A DNA stretch of 64,000 nt from Bacteroidales bacterium. Lineage in GTDB: Bacteria > Bacteroidota > Bacteroidia > Bacteroidales > BM520. Every line of letters begins with the position of its first letter. The stretch's first letter is position 1. The translations under genes were made by a program, and so were the position numbers. The notes beneath the pieces were generated by a model. That model made no database searches. It had not been told where the DNA came from and saw nothing but the letters and a program-made list of their open reading frames with translations. Shown here piece by piece: positions 20,370-28,506 of this stretch. The stretch covers positions 20,535 to 84,534 of the forward strand of contig JAISNV010000043.1 in NCBI GenBank assembly GCA_031276035.1. The letters run 5' to 3'.

Positions 20370-20387
20370 GATGAGATAGATATCTCA
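20370..20387. promoter_or_regulatory. Operator-like palindrome
   Basis: Perfect 8-bp dyad, ATGAGATA-GA-TATCTCAT, about 75 bp upstream of the flavin reductase promoter. There is no T run on either side, so it does not look like a terminator. Confidence 0.35.
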
Positions 20388-20470
20388 TATCCGGGCAAGT
20401 GTAATTTCAAATTGTGTTTCAATGTTTTGAATAAAAAATATTACATTAAGCATTATCTGCAAATAATCAA

Positions 20471-21700
20471 TTAAATTTCCCAACCCCATTCCTGATACTG
20501 AGCACGTCTTTCAGTAACTTTCTTTATATAATCTCGAGTTTCTTTATAAGGAAGTTTTTTCGACATATGATCATAAAGGTCGTTGTATTCATAATTGTTG
20601 ATCAAAGGTATAGCGGAACTGATTTTAGTATTTCCTGTAAAAGCTTTGCTTACATTGCCGGCTCCGGTATTATAAGCAGCAACGGCACATAAAGTTCTGC
20701 AATCATCACAGGTTATCTTATTAAAACTTTGTGTAACAAGCATATTCATATATGCCGTACCAAGTTCAATATTATTTTTCGGATTATATAAATATAATGC
20801 GGTTGGCGTCTTATCTTTTCCGTAAACATATTTATAAGCCGCTCTCCCGCCGTATTTAGGTACTAATTGCATTAGTCCATACGCAGCAGCATGCGATTTT
20901 GCCTTCGGATTAAAATATGATTCGGTATGAATTATTGCACACACAAGAGCAGGACAAAGATTATATTTTTTGCTGAAGTATTTTATGTCGTCAGTAAATT
21001 TTTCAGCTCTTGTTTTGATATGATCCGGAGCAAGGTTTAATGTAAAACTTGCCACTTTACGCTCAACCCCGTCATCGCCTCTTACAATTTCTATCTTTAC
21101 ATCGCCCGTTTCGACCAATTGCTTAACATCTGTTTCCAATTTTTTCTCAGGTAAATCGGAAGTATTTTTTTCTGTTTTGTTATCTTCCGTAGGAAGTATA
21201 ACTTGTCCGACAAGCACGGCTTCATCCGATAAAGGTTCGCGTTTCTCAAATTCAGTATCATAATCTTTTGTAGTGCCCTGAGTTGTAAGAAGATCCACAA
21301 CCTGTTCTTCAACTTTTTCCTGTATTTTTTCAATATCTTTGGCTTCTTCTTCCGTAAGAACAATTTCAACACGCGCTTCGCCCTTTTCAAAATCTACAAC
21401 ACTTCTACCCTTCTTGTCATCAGTATATTCAACCCAATCTTTATTAGTACTTACAATAACATTTTCATTACCCCAAATTTTTGAAATACTCTTTATAAAC
21501 TCATCATAAGCTTCCTGTTCTGCTTTAAGATATTCTTCAAATTCTTTTTCACTATCGATAATAAATTGTTCCCTTTCATTGCTCATTCTCTCAATTTCTC
21601 TTTGTTGAGCTTTTTGAAAATCACTAATTTGTTGCTCCGTTTGAGAATAAAGATGGAAACAGGAAAAAACTAAAATCAATAAAAAATACTTTTGCATCAT
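20471..21700 (-). CDS. MltC-like lytic transglycosylase
   Basis: A 409-residue exported murein hydrolase. It has a signal peptide (to about residue 19, LYSQ), a Glu/Lys-rich coiled region resembling the DUF3393 N-terminal domain of MltC (about 20-160) and a C-terminal SLT goose-lysozyme-like domain. The catalytic Glu is in 'IIHTESYFNPKAKS', followed by 'AAYGLMQLVPKYGG' and 'AVAAYNTGAGNV'. The enzyme cleaves peptidoglycan with formation of 1,6-anhydro-muramic acid. A TATCTTTGC element lies 24 bp upstream (21724-21732). It stands next to two L,D-transpeptidase-family genes on the same strand, forming a cell-wall cluster. Confidence 0.88.
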   Translation of the reverse strand: MMQKYFLLILVFSCFHLYSQTEQQISDFQKAQQREIERMSNEREQFIIDSEKEFEEYLKAEQEAYDEFIKSISKIWGNENVIVSTNKDWVEYTDDKKGRSVVDFEKGEARVEIVLTEEEAKDIEKIQEKVEEQVVDLLTTQGTTKDYDTEFEKREPLSDEAVLVGQVILPTEDNKTEKNTSDLPEKKLETDVKQLVETGDVKIEIVRGDDGVERKVASFTLNLAPDHIKTRAEKFTDDIKYFSKKYNLCPALVCAIIHTESYFNPKAKSHAAAYGLMQLVPKYGGRAAYKYVYGKDKTPTALYLYNPKNNIELGTAYMNMLVTQSFNKITCDDCRTLCAVAAYNTGAGNVSKAFTGNTKISSAIPLINNYEYNDLYDHMSKKLPYKETRDYIKKVTERRAQYQEWGWEI

Positions 21701-21723
21701 AATAAAATTAGATTAATAACTAT

Positions 21724-21732
21724 GCAAAGATA
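21724..21732 (-). promoter_or_regulatory. -7 element for MltC-like gene
   Basis: TATCTTTGC on the minus strand, 24 bp before the start codon. Confidence 0.6.
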
Positions 21733-21802
21733 ATTTTTTAATTAATAATTAATAAAATAATATGGAAGTTTGAAGAAAATGTACTAAGCTACAAAGTATA
21801 TA

Positions 21803-22501
21803 TTATCTCAACCTAAAATCTACACTTGCACGTAGAAATCTGCTATTAACATAAGAACTTTCTCTCTGATAATTAGCATTCTGAGCATAAATATAAATTA
21901 ATGCTCCGTTTTTAAGTCTGTCAATAATTTCTTTTGCTTCCGAAACAGCTAAGGCAGGACAACCGTGACTACGACCTAATCGTTGTAGCGGAAATTGTTT
22001 GCTTGATGTTACATAATTAGCGCCATGAATAACAATAGCTCTATTCTTCGCATTATTATTAATGCCTTTCTCTAATCCGTTTAAAACTAAAGAATACCCG
22101 TTTCTTCCCTGATAAGTACTTTCGGTAAGAAAGAATCCCAAGCTACTCTTATAAGAACCGGTTTCATTGGAAAAATTAAGGGCATATTCATTTCCACTAT
22201 TTCTACCATGCGAGACATAAGTATAATATAAAATCTCTTTCTTCACAAGGTCGAAAACAAAAAATCTTTTCTCTTTAGACGATTTTGTGTAATCAATAAT
22301 GCAGACATATTTTTTGTTTGCCGGATTAATCAAATTATATCCATGCAAAGCCTGATAAAAAGCATCATATTCAAGTATATCTTCGTTTAAATTAAAATCG
22401 TAATATAATTGATTGATTTCTTTTTCATCATAAAAATTAATTTGTGCCGCTACATTAAATACTACACATATTAATAATAATATTAAAAATATTTTCCTCA
22501 T
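21803..22501 (-). CDS. Murein L,D-transpeptidase catalytic domain protein (YkuD_2 type)
   Basis: A 232-residue exported protein (signal MRKIFLILLLICVVFNVAAQ). The catalytic core shows 'IVIHGANY' and 'RSHGCPAL', giving the His and Cys of the L,D-transpeptidase fold. The spacing and the 'GCPA' variant are those of the YkuD_2 subfamily rather than classical YkuD. I chose the ATG at 22501 over one three codons upstream because it starts a clean signal peptide. The gene lies 45 bp after the next L,D-transpeptidase gene without a promoter element between, so the two are probably co-transcribed from 23622-23630. Confidence 0.85.
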   Translation of the reverse strand: MRKIFLILLLICVVFNVAAQINFYDEKEINQLYYDFNLNEDILEYDAFYQALHGYNLINPANKKYVCIIDYTKSSKEKRFFVFDLVKKEILYYTYVSHGRNSGNEYALNFSNETGSYKSSLGFFLTESTYQGRNGYSLVLNGLEKGINNNAKNRAIVIHGANYVTSSKQFPLQRLGRSHGCPALAVSEAKEIIDRLKNGALIYIYAQNANYQRESSYVNSRFLRASVDFRLR

Positions 22502-22546
22502 ACAGGTCATTAACGTTTTTAAATAAATTTTATTGCATTTCCAATG

Positions 22547-23557
22547 CTAATCAATCACAAAGACCAAACAATGATATAATATTCCCCATTCATAAACAAA
22601 TTTGGCATGTGAGGTTGCATTACGCACACACATGTGTGAACGCGGCGTTGTACCTAATGTGCTGCCGTATTCTATCATTTCGGTTGCCGGTAGATTTACA
22701 GGTACTCCGTGAATATATCCGCCGTTACTGAAACGGCTCGCGTATGGAGCATAACCGCCTATTTCCGTAGTTCCGTCCACATAATAATGCATCTCCGGTT
22801 TTTTCTCCTGAATTACAAAAATACCCAATGGAGTCGGATACATCAATGGAGGTTTATGCAAGCCCGTTGTAGCCGGATTCATGCTTCTGACCAACCATTT
22901 AGTATCTACTTTTTCCAAAGTTGCAATATTTTGATTTGTTCTATCTACAAAAACAACCCTAGAAAAAGTCATTGTATCCGGAATTATATGTACATATTTC
23001 GACGGGACTATCCAATCACCCTCAAAAAATAGAGTGGAAACATTTAAACTATCCTCATCATTAGAAATAATTTTAACAAGAGTTCCGTCATCTCCGTATC
23101 TTTCGGGAATTTTCGTATTTTTATCTAAATACAAAGGAATTCCTTCATATTGTTGAATTCCGTACATATCAGTTATTTCTTTATACTCGTTTGTTTGATA
23201 TTCTGCTGTTAGCGGCGGCCTTCCATTAACATCGTGCCTGTTTTGCAAAACACCCCAAACTGCAGGTTTATTTTGAAAATTCTCTAAAAGCACCAAGTTT
23301 TCTTTAATTTTATCCCATTGGAATTCACGGGTTTTATCCTTATAAGGGTAAACATCATCCAAGGTATATTTATCATAAGTAAAATCTTTTTCAATAAGAA
23401 TATCATCAACAGTTAATACCTTTATTGTTTCCTTTAAAGGCGCTGGTGCAATAACTGCCGGCTTATCGTCCGTCTTCGTTTTTCTTACACAAGAAACGGA
23501 CAAAATTATTAAACTTAGGCAAATTAATAAATAATGTTTTTTACTTAAATTCTTCAT
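22547..23557 (-). CDS. L,D-transpeptidase-family lipoprotein with SHMCVR active site
   Basis: A 336-residue lipoprotein (signal ending LSVSC). After a linker and an SH3-like segment (about 150-190), the C-terminal catalytic domain reads 'YIHGVPVN' and 'PRSHMCVRNATSHAKFVYEW'. L,D-transpeptidases normally carry SHGCVR; here the Gly before the catalytic Cys is Met, while His, Cys and Arg are kept. The residues after it (NATSHAKF) also differ from the canonical family. It may form 3-3 crosslinks, attach proteins to murein or hydrolyse; sequence cannot decide. First gene of a two-gene unit with 21803-22501. Confidence 0.82.
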   Translation of the reverse strand: MKNLSKKHYLLICLSLIILSVSCVRKTKTDDKPAVIAPAPLKETIKVLTVDDILIEKDFTYDKYTLDDVYPYKDKTREFQWDKIKENLVLLENFQNKPAVWGVLQNRHDVNGRPPLTAEYQTNEYKEITDMYGIQQYEGIPLYLDKNTKIPERYGDDGTLVKIISNDEDSLNVSTLFFEGDWIVPSKYVHIIPDTMTFSRVVFVDRTNQNIATLEKVDTKWLVRSMNPATTGLHKPPLMYPTPLGIFVIQEKKPEMHYYVDGTTEIGGYAPYASRFSNGGYIHGVPVNLPATEMIEYGSTLGTTPRSHMCVRNATSHAKFVYEWGILYHCLVFVID

Positions 23558-23621
23558 AATTAATTCTCCTTCAATTGAATATTCTTATTTTTATAATTGT
23601 GTTGACTGATGCAAAAATTAT

Positions 23622-23630
23622 GCAAATGTA
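23622..23630 (-). promoter_or_regulatory. -7 element for L,D-transpeptidase operon
   Basis: TACATTTGC on the minus strand, 65 bp before the ATG at 23557. An adjacent GGTTTT...AAAACC dyad (about 23632-23647) overlaps the upstream promoter region. Confidence 0.5.
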
Positions 23631-23929
23631 CGGTTTTTTATAAAACCTGGAAAGAAATCTGACATTTTATCATGAATACATATTCAATATTATGTATGTG
23701 AATTACCCGAATTTATAAAAATATCTGATTTAAGTTTAAAAAATATTTGCAAAGAGTATTGATAAAAGCAGTTTAAAAAGAAATAATATTTTGAATTAGA
23801 TTGCTTATTCGATGCGTTCTCCACCAATAACAAAATCAAATTCGAAGACTGTGGCCATAAGACTACAAGTCACGTAATAAAAACAAAATTAAAATTGTTA
23901 ATTATTAATTACTAATTATTAATTGTTTT

Positions 23930-23938
23930 TATTTTTGC
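23930..23938 (+). promoter_or_regulatory. -7 element for hemerythrin gene
   Basis: TATTTTTGC, 24 bp before the ATG at 23962. Confidence 0.6.
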
Positions 23939-23961
23939 AAATTATTACAAAGTGATTTTTT

Positions 23962-24654
23962 ATGCGGAATAATTTATTTACATCCAAAATGAAACTCTCT
24001 GAAATGTTGTTTGATAATTATAATCTGATTTTTGTGTTATCACGATTTGGGATAAAACTCGGTTTCGGAGAAAAAACAGTTGAAGAAGTATGCAAAAAAT
24101 ACGGAATTTCAACTTCTTTATTTTTAATGGTTACCAATGTTACTACTTTCGATAATTATTATCCTGATAATGATGAAATTAATTCTTTAAATCTTGAGGA
24201 ATTAATCAATTACCTCCATGCATCACATACATATTACCGAGAAGATAGAATCAAGGCTATAGAAGAAAAATTAAATGATCTCTATTTAGATAATAATGAT
24301 TATAAGACTATTATCGGCAGATTCTTTTCTGAGTATAAAAACGAAGTCATAAATCATTTTGATTATGAAGAGAATATTGTTTTTCCATATATAAAAGATT
24401 TAATGCATGATAAGATTAGCGTTAATTATAATATTAACCAGTTTGAGAAAAATCACAGCAATATTGAAGATAAATTAGACGATTTAATTAATATATTAAT
24501 TAAATATATTCCCGAAGAGGACGATAGAAAAAGAGAGGATGCTTTATTTACAATTTTTATTTTTGCTAAAGATTTAAATAAACATAGTCTGATTGAAAAT
24601 AAGATTCTGATTCCTTGGGTTAAACAAATTGAAACCGAGCATGGACAACAATAA
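23962..24654 (+). CDS. Hemerythrin-domain protein (RIC/ScdA-like)
   Basis: A 230-residue cytoplasmic protein. The first 60 residues (LSRFGIKLGFGEKTVEEVCKK) resemble the small N-terminal domain of RIC/ScdA/YtfE iron-sulfur repair proteins. A four-helix hemerythrin domain follows, with likely di-iron ligands in 'LHASHTYYRE', 'NHFDYEENIVFPY', 'EKNHSNIEDKL' and 'DLNKHSLIENKIL'. Family members sense or detoxify NO and oxygen, or repair Fe-S clusters. Its end overlaps the start of the LuxR-type regulator by 14 bp, so signal input into that regulator is a reasonable inference. Confidence 0.82.
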   Translation: MRNNLFTSKMKLSEMLFDNYNLIFVLSRFGIKLGFGEKTVEEVCKKYGISTSLFLMVTNVTTFDNYYPDNDEINSLNLEELINYLHASHTYYREDRIKAIEEKLNDLYLDNNDYKTIIGRFFSEYKNEVINHFDYEENIVFPYIKDLMHDKISVNYNINQFEKNHSNIEDKLDDLINILIKYIPEEDDRKREDALFTIFIFAKDLNKHSLIENKILIPWVKQIETEHGQQ

Positions 24655-25249
24655 ATTATACAAACTTGTTATAATAGAACCTACCGAAATCATAAGAGCG
24701 GGTTTGGATAAGTTGTTCGGCGACAGTTATACTTTTAGAGTGATAGAAAGTTTCGAAACATTTGCCGATTTTAAAGAAAATATTCACAAATTAAATCCGG
24801 ATATCATTATTATTAATCCTTCGATTATTGAGTTAGACAAACAGCTTACAATTAAAAGTTTATTTCACGATATTCCGCAGGCAGGAATTGTTGCGTTGGT
24901 ATATTCCTACATTCATTCCGATATTTTAAGACAGTATAACGGAATAATAGAAATCGACGACTCTTTTAATACTATAGAATCAACTTTACGTTCCGCGATA
25001 AATTCAACAGAAGAGAAAAAAGACAATTTCGATAATCAAGAACTCACAGACAGAGAGAAAGACGTTTTAATAGCTGTTGCCAAAGGATGGATGAATAAAG
25101 AAATTGCCGATAAGTTGAACATTTCAATTCATACTGTTATTTCTCATCGAAAAAACATATCCAGAAAAACAGGAATCAAATCGGTCTCCGGCCTCACAGT
25201 TTACGCTCTCATTAATAATCTGATTGATAAAGACGAAATGTTTTTATAA
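24641..25249 (+). CDS. LuxR-family regulator with degenerate receiver
   Basis: A 202-residue DNA-binding protein. The C-terminus is a clear LuxR/GerE helix-turn-helix (LTDREKDVLIAVAKGWMNKE, IADKLNISIHTVISHRKNI). The N-terminus has the length and fold pattern of a receiver domain but lacks its chemistry: the acidic pair is EP (VIIEPTEI), the phospho-acceptor Asp is Asn (DIIIINPS) and the conserved Lys is not visible. Phosphorylation is therefore unlikely. I chose the ATG at 24641, inside the end of the hemerythrin gene, over one four codons upstream. The overlap suggests coupled synthesis. Confidence 0.85.
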   Translation: MDNNKLYKLVIIEPTEIIRAGLDKLFGDSYTFRVIESFETFADFKENIHKLNPDIIIINPSIIELDKQLTIKSLFHDIPQAGIVALVYSYIHSDILRQYNGIIEIDDSFNTIESTLRSAINSTEEKKDNFDNQELTDREKDVLIAVAKGWMNKEIADKLNISIHTVISHRKNISRKTGIKSVSGLTVYALINNLIDKDEMFL

Positions 25250-25419
25250 AGGCGAAATATAAAAATTCGAAAATTAAAAAACTGAGAAACGCCTATTAAC
25301 AATTGACGATCAGAAAGTTAATTATTGTATTGTAATTATTATTCCTATCCCTATAATTGATTAAAACGAGGAACAAAAAATCACTATAATTGGGGATTTT
25401 CCACATTAGCATAACAGAA

Positions 25420-25650
25420 TAATTTTGCATCCATATTGTCGATAGATTTTAAATAAACACTTTTCACTGTTAATTTATCCGGGAAGGCAATATGTTCTTC
25501 TCGGATATTTTTAAAATCAACGATAGTTCTTGAAAAATATCGAATTAAATTTTACGCCATAATTTTTAATAAAATGTTTTGATTAACACAACTAACACGG
25601 ACACGTGTTAAATAATAAAAAACCGGACATCCCAAAAGTCCGGTTTTTTT
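25420..25650 (+). ncRNA. Candidate small RNA with own promoter and intrinsic terminator
   Basis: TAATTTTGC at 25420-25428 matches the -7 consensus, although the -33 box is weak. The predicted transcript, from about 25435, would fold an 11-bp hairpin with one G-U pair (TATCCGGGAAG/CTTCTCGGATA, 25476-25507) and a 7-bp hairpin (25593-25610). It ends at a 12-bp terminator with seven T (25617-25650). Its length would be about 215 nt. No known RNA family recognised. Alternatively, the terminator ends a long 3' tail of the LuxR transcript. Confidence 0.42.
25617..25650 (+). terminator. Strong intrinsic terminator
   Basis: Stem AAAAAACCGGAC (25617-25628) pairs with GTCCGGTTTTTT (25638-25649), with a 9-base loop and a T run of seven. 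It could also work on the minus strand. Confidence 0.85.
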
Positions 25651-25800
25651 GTTCAAATACAGACGAAGGGCTTTTATCATTTTTACCCTTTACACATATA
25701 ATCCTTTACGCTCACAGCATTTTTCATATCATCATTAATAGTTAAAAATTGTTATCAAAAATAACAAGAATTTGGGATTTTGAATGAAAAAGTAAGATAA

Positions 25801-25809
25801 TACTTTTGC
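25801..25809 (+). promoter_or_regulatory. Promoter of siderophore-type TonB receptor
   Basis: TACTTTTGC with a TTTG -33 box at 25779-25782 and 18-bp spacing. One of the best promoter matches in the window; leader about 50 nt. Confidence 0.7.
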
Positions 25810-25865
25810 AGTTGTAAATTTTATTTAAATTAACTCATTCAAAATTAGTAAATTAATTATTATCT

Positions 25866-28289
25866 ATGAAAAAAATCATTATCAAAAATCAAAAGAAAAA
25901 CGTATCAAAAAGAATATTATTAATCTTATTCTTCATGATATCATCAATGCCGTTAATGTTTTCACAAATTATTAAAGGTACGGTACTTGATGAATTAGGA
26001 AAACCTATGGCGGGCGCTAATATTGTAATTACCGAAACGGGAAAAGGTGCCGCAACCGGCAATCAAGGTCGTTTCATTTTAGAAAATGTGCCTGCACAAG
26101 TTGTTACAATAGAAGTAAGCTATGTGGGATACAAAAAGGAGCACAGAAGTATTGACCTTACAAAAAGAAATAATGTCAGAATAGAAATTAGAATGACTCC
26201 CGATAACAATCTGGAAACTGTTGAAATCTTCGGCGAAAGATACAAACAACCCGAAAAACTCGATGCAATCACACGTTTGCCGCTACGTCCGTCGGAACAA
26301 ATTCAAAGTATATCCGTTATTTCCGAAAGATTAATTGAGGAACAGGGGGCATTAACAATCACGGACGCCGTGCGTAACGTTCCCGGAATTACTCTATTCG
26401 GTTCATACGGCGGTGTTCGCGAAAGTTTATCTACTCGCGGATATCGCGGTGTACCTATATTAAAGAACGGAGTAAGAGTTGATTCGGATTTCAGAACCGG
26501 CTCACTCGCTTCGGATATGCAAGGCGTGGAAAGTATCCAAGTAATAAAAGGTTCCGCCGCTGTTACTCAGGGTGTCGGTAACGATTTAGGAAGCCCGGGC
26601 GGTGTTATAAACGTTGTAACCAAAACTCCGAAATTCGTTAACGAAGGAGAGGTTTCCCTAAGAGTCGGCAGCTGGGGTCAGGTTCGCCCCACTTTCGATA
26701 TTCAAAATGTTTTGAACAAATCCAAAACCGTTGCTTTCCGTCTTAACGGTGCTTATGAACGAGCCGACAGCTATCGTGTTCACATGGGTAAAAGTAAAGT
26801 TTACATTAATCCTTCTTTAGAATTCAGGCCTGATGATAAAACTACAATCACTTTAGAAATGGATTACCTTTCCGAAAATGCAACTCCGGATAGAGGAACT
26901 GTAAACTTAGCTCCCGACAGCGTTTACGCTCTTTATGAACTTCCTTACGACAAATTTTTAGGATTTGATACCGATAATGTGTCCACACAAATCTTAACAT
27001 ACGCAGGAAGAATCACAAGACAGCTTAATAGTAAATTGAGTTTGCGTGCCGCTTATTTTGCTTCAAGAAGAGATGTTGATAATACTGGTGTCGGCGCTTT
27101 AAGAACTGTTCGCGGACAAGATTATAATATCAGAGCCCGGTCTTTGGCACGTTCAACAAATGAAGACAATAACTCTACTTTCCAATTGGATTTGGTTGGT
27201 AAAGATCTTTATACAGGAATTGTTAAACATACTTTCCAAGTCGGTTTCGATTATACAACTGTAAACACATCAAGCATCAGTTACAATGCAATCGCCGTTG
27301 ATACAATTGATATTTACAATACTTTTACCAATATTTTACCGGATTCAATTAAAAATCTTTCAATGGTTTCGGGTGATCCCGTTACCGCGAGTTCTTCAAG
27401 CTATGGAATTATGATTCAAGAAGTAATGAGTATAACCGATTACGTAAAAGTTATTCTGGGTCTTCGTTACAGTTTCATCAGCAGTTCATCCGGAACAAGT
27501 ACCGGCTTAACAACCGGAGATGCCTGGAATCCTATTTTCGGATTAATGATTTCTCCGATTAAAAATTTAAATATTTTCGGATCATATACCACTACTACAA
27601 ATTTACGTTCAGCTTCCAATATGCGTCCCGACGGTTCTTTCATCGGTCCGTCCATTACTACACAATGGGAAGCCGGCATCAAATCCGATTGGCTTGAAAA
27701 CAGGCTTCGTTTCAATTTTACCTACTTCTACATTGTTAACAGAAATTTATCATATACTATTTATGATGACAATGGTGTTGCAACTCCGTATTATGATCTT
27801 GCGGGCGATTTATACAGAGACGGTGTCGAGGTTGAATTATCAGGACGAATTCTTAAAAACTTGCAACTTATTCTCGGTTATGCTTATTTGAATGCACACT
27901 ATGAAAACAGTCCGGCATACATGGACGGTTCAGCTCCCATGAATGCTCCGAAGCACACTGCAAACGGCTGGATTCATTATAAACTTGATAAAACTGTGCT
28001 CAAAGGTTTATCCGTTGGTATCGGTGTCTATTACGTTGGAGAACGTCCTGTAAATGAATACACAAAAATTACAGCAGCTCACGATACACAACCCGGTGTC
28101 GAACCTTTTAATATGCCGGCATACACAACTGTTAATGCACAAATCGGCTACACTTATAAAAACTGGGGCGCAAATATTTATTTCAATAATATTTTCAATG
28201 CTTTGGGATATAATTCATACTACAGAGGCGGTTACATCAATCAAATCGATCCGCGCAACTTTGCGGGAGTAATTACATACAGGTTTTAA
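25866..28289 (+). CDS. TonB-dependent siderophore-type receptor
   Basis: An 807-residue outer-membrane receptor. Signal peptide to about residue 33; carboxypeptidase-like regulatory domain (IIKGTVLDELGKPMAGANI, about 34-115); plug domain with 'PSEQIQSISVISERLI', 'ITDAVRNVPGI' and 'LSTRGYRG'; then a long beta-barrel ending in 'NPRNFAGVITYRF'-like residues with a terminal Phe (actual end DPRNFAGVITYRF). The plug motifs are those of the ferric-siderophore (FpvA/FhuE-like) group. A PepSY membrane protein follows, as in many siderophore systems where it reduces or releases iron. Ligand not determinable. Iron regulation is likely, but no Fur box was recognised. Confidence 0.88.
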   Translation: MKKIIIKNQKKNVSKRILLILFFMISSMPLMFSQIIKGTVLDELGKPMAGANIVITETGKGAATGNQGRFILENVPAQVVTIEVSYVGYKKEHRSIDLTKRNNVRIEIRMTPDNNLETVEIFGERYKQPEKLDAITRLPLRPSEQIQSISVISERLIEEQGALTITDAVRNVPGITLFGSYGGVRESLSTRGYRGVPILKNGVRVDSDFRTGSLASDMQGVESIQVIKGSAAVTQGVGNDLGSPGGVINVVTKTPKFVNEGEVSLRVGSWGQVRPTFDIQNVLNKSKTVAFRLNGAYERADSYRVHMGKSKVYINPSLEFRPDDKTTITLEMDYLSENATPDRGTVNLAPDSVYALYELPYDKFLGFDTDNVSTQILTYAGRITRQLNSKLSLRAAYFASRRDVDNTGVGALRTVRGQDYNIRARSLARSTNEDNNSTFQLDLVGKDLYTGIVKHTFQVGFDYTTVNTSSISYNAIAVDTIDIYNTFTNILPDSIKNLSMVSGDPVTASSSSYGIMIQEVMSITDYVKVILGLRYSFISSSSGTSTGLTTGDAWNPIFGLMISPIKNLNIFGSYTTTTNLRSASNMRPDGSFIGPSITTQWEAGIKSDWLENRLRFNFTYFYIVNRNLSYTIYDDNGVATPYYDLAGDLYRDGVEVELSGRILKNLQLILGYAYLNAHYENSPAYMDGSAPMNAPKHTANGWIHYKLDKTVLKGLSVGIGVYYVGERPVNEYTKITAAHDTQPGVEPFNMPAYTTVNAQIGYTYKNWGANIYFNNIFNALGYNSYYRGGYINQIDPRNFAGVITYRF

Positions 28290-28327
28290 ATTTTAACTTT
28301 AATAGCTTTCTAATATTTGTCGGTATA

Positions 28328-28451
28328 TATTTTAAGATAAAATGAATAAATGGACGAGGAAATTAATTTGATTAAATATTATTTTCAAATTTCTCCGAAT
28401 AGATGAGAGAATATTAAACCCTATAAATTTTATTCATTTTATTTTAAAATA
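28328..28451. repeat. Long inverted repeat between TonB receptor and PepSY gene
   Basis: Two 23-bp arms (28328-28350 and 28429-28451) are fully complementary apart from one G-U pair, with a 78-bp spacer. As RNA it would form a long stem between two cistrons. No target-site duplication was seen, so a mobile origin is not supported. Confidence 0.75.
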
Positions 28452-28506
28452 ATATCGCAGACAGTAATTTTTTATGACAACACACTACTTTTAACATTTA
28501 ATAAAA

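Larger units (their letters stand above)
20153..20470. other. Intergenic region with promoter and palindrome
   Basis: This 318-bp stretch holds the promoter of the flavin reductase/EFR1 pair (20289-20297, minus strand) and an 8-bp dyad, ATGAGATA-GA-TATCTCAT, at 20370-20387. No gene seen. Confidence 0.6.
23558..23961. other. Intergenic region with divergent promoters
   Basis: About 400 AT-rich bases hold the minus promoter at 23622-23630 and the plus promoter at 23930-23938. A short dyad, ATACATA-N8-TATGTAT, lies between them. No gene seen. Confidence 0.6.
25250..25865. other. Intergenic region holding a candidate small RNA and the TonB receptor promoter
   Basis: About 616 bp. It contains a promoter-like element (25420-25428), three hairpins (25476-25507, 25593-25610, 25617-25649) and a second promoter (25801-25809). 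No protein gene seen. Confidence 0.7.

Noticed and set aside
28328..28451. Inverted repeat as a transposable element (MITE)
   Set aside because: I found no target-site duplication and no second copy in the window.
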